Of a stretch of 64,000 nt of DNA, positions 34,970 through 64,000 are shown piece by piece. The position numbers and the translations under genes were made by a program. The notes beneath the pieces are model-generated. The model was not told where the DNA came from and ran no database searches. It saw nothing but the letters and a program-made list of their open reading frames with translations. Source of the stretch: Chloranthus sessilifolius (taxonomy: Eukaryota > Streptophyta > Magnoliopsida > Chloranthales > Chloranthaceae); the NCBI GenBank assembly GCA_021018995.1, contig CM037586.1, positions 149,834,060 through 149,898,059 on the forward strand, in the 5' to 3' direction. Position 1 is the first letter of the stretch. Every line of letters starts with the position of its first letter.

Positions 34970-36541
34970 TCTGAGCCAGTTGTTCCAGAGAAAAGTTGAT
35001 TGTGAAAAATCACGAGAGCCTCAAAACTGGAAGAGAGAAAAAAGGGTTAAAATTGGAGAAAAAAAAAAATATACTAATTGAAAACGATAAAAATTAAAAA
35101 CAATAAAAAAAAATTAGAAAAAATTCTGAAATAGCCGCAGATAATTAAAATTTTATTCATTTTTTTATTCGAGAAATACGAATTATTCACAACTTTTTCT
35201 AAAAGTCGGAGAGTTTGGTCACTATGGGTGAGGAGAGTCGACCTCCAATTCTCCACCTTTTTAAAGCAAGGTGATGTTAGAGGTTAAGAATGGTTTTAAA
35301 TATTGGCGTCATCTCGGATATTATGTCTTGCATCTCGGGGCTGAGCGACACGATAGAGCGAGACGATAAACATACCACGGCTCGCTCCGAAATGCTCAAC
35401 ACAAACCTACTTTTCAAGGATGAGTTTGTATAATAGTTCACCATTGAAAGTGTATGATTCATCACTTTGTAGATGTAGCACTACTTGACTCACCATGTGC
35501 ACTAATTTGGTACAATCCTAGACTATATCCAATCTATGTGAAGACCCATGAGCGGCTATCATGCTTTGTTCAAGCTGGAGCACTCTAATATTTACCGTTG
35601 TTTTTATTGTTTAATGGCTAATGTTGAAGCTCATCAATCGAAGGGTTTGTGTCCTCTTATCAGCATTATTGAGATGTGTTTCAATGATGGACAACGACTT
35701 GGACTGTTGAGAGTGATCACATATATGTTCCGTATAGTATAACATTGAAGTGTACTTAAATAATGGTGTACGATCAAACATACATTTTAATAGTGTAAGA
35801 TCATTTTAAACCTATATTTTAATAGTGTAAGACCATTTTAAGCACTGTTTTTAGTTTCAGGTCGTATCACCGATACGCTACATGTCTCATGGATTGACCC
35901 TATCCAATGTCTCGGATTTTGGAGATTTAAAACCTCCAGGTTACAGCATTGATGCAACAAAAAGAAGCGTGGTGAATGAAGAATCAACTGAATTGTCACC
36001 CGTCATTGGACCACGTTTGTATCTCGCTGTCGCAACTCATCCGTCCATCCAAGATTATATTTTCACTGCCCAAAACCTTACATCTATGAACAACAATTAA
36101 CAGATGTATGTCATCTTAAGTGGCTCATAATTTTTCTGTAAATCCTCTTAGAACCTTTTATCTGAATTAAAACAAGAATTAGCCGGGTGCTCTAAGAAGC
36201 CCCATACCCCATTTTTCAAAAAAGAAAAAGAAAGAAGCCTAATGTAAAAAAGATCAAATGGAGTTTTATGTAATAACTTAGCGACCTCAAATAGTTGGGA
36301 TAAGGCTGTAATGAGGATTACAACATAATAATTTTTCAATTCTGTACTATGAATCCAAATAAGTTTCTTTTTTTTTTTTCAAATTTTTATTATTAAGCAT
36401 TGGTTAAGTCAGATGATTCTCTAGCCTCTGGACAGATGGATTTATAAACATAGCAAAATGTCACATGCTTTTACAATACAACAATTGAACTATAATAACC
36501 AAGAGGAGATGTTGCATTATCGGTGTGTCCCTTCATCTCTT
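34970..36541. other. Unassigned DNA downstream of the calcium-ATPase gene
   Basis: Contains aatagtgtaagatcattttaa-type repeats near 35785-35850 that recall R1. A plus-strand frame of 72 codons at 35882-36100 is not recognised. About 36340-36541 should be the 3' UTR of the minus-strand gene. Confidence 0.4.

Positions 36542-64000
<27,459 letters not shown>

Overview
Plant nuclear DNA, almost certainly from a flowering plant with a transposon-rich genome. Evidence: the only clear host gene is an ER-type calcium pump of the plant ECA family with GT-AG introns. The rest is plant LTR retrotransposons (chromovirus, copia), L1-type LINEs and many small non-autonomous DNA transposons. I cannot name the species. 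All coordinates and alignments were read by eye.

Layout. 1-1495: two tandem LTRs of a chromovirus-like family, with only a primer-binding site between them. 1496-5560: an old plus-strand copia element carrying two hAT-type MITEs. 5620-6430: the RNase H tail of a LINE. 6430-20370: mostly non-coding, with a run of hAT-type MITEs (most with 8-bp target duplications), local duplications, microsatellites, two solo LTRs (16544-17474, 18440-19544) and minus-strand LTR/primer-site debris. 20372-24708: an LTR retrotransposon with no recognisable coding. 25358-25442: an orphan first coding exon resembling a plant RRM protein (minus strand). 25443-32250: MITEs, short tandem repeats and unassigned DNA. 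32250-34969: a degenerate LINE ending in poly(A). 36542-64000: the 3' two-thirds of the ECA calcium-ATPase gene, minus strand, eight exons (2112 bp of coding sequence, frame kept at every junction).

One ECA intron (39409-62135) is 22.7 kb and falls inside the KGAVE nucleotide-binding motif. It is a nest: a Tourist-like MITE holding a miniature LTR retrotransposon that carries a fragment of a histone deacetylase gene; then one LINE split into four pieces by a long solo LTR, a copia element and a chromovirus solo LTR. The copia element in turn contains two chromovirus elements fused head to head (minus strand 47244-53434, plus strand 53431-59346).

Main observations. (1) All the chromovirus-like LTRs carry clusters of short palindromes about 105-125 bp upstream of the TATA box, mostly at 21-bp spacing. 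The palindrome sequence differs between LTRs, and the same CGATCGATCG version appears in an apparently unrelated long solo LTR. (2) In these elements the pol frame runs through the polypurine tract into the 3' LTR, so the LTR encodes a basic C-terminal tail. (3) A histone deacetylase cDNA-like segment is carried by a mini retrotransposon inside an active gene's intron.
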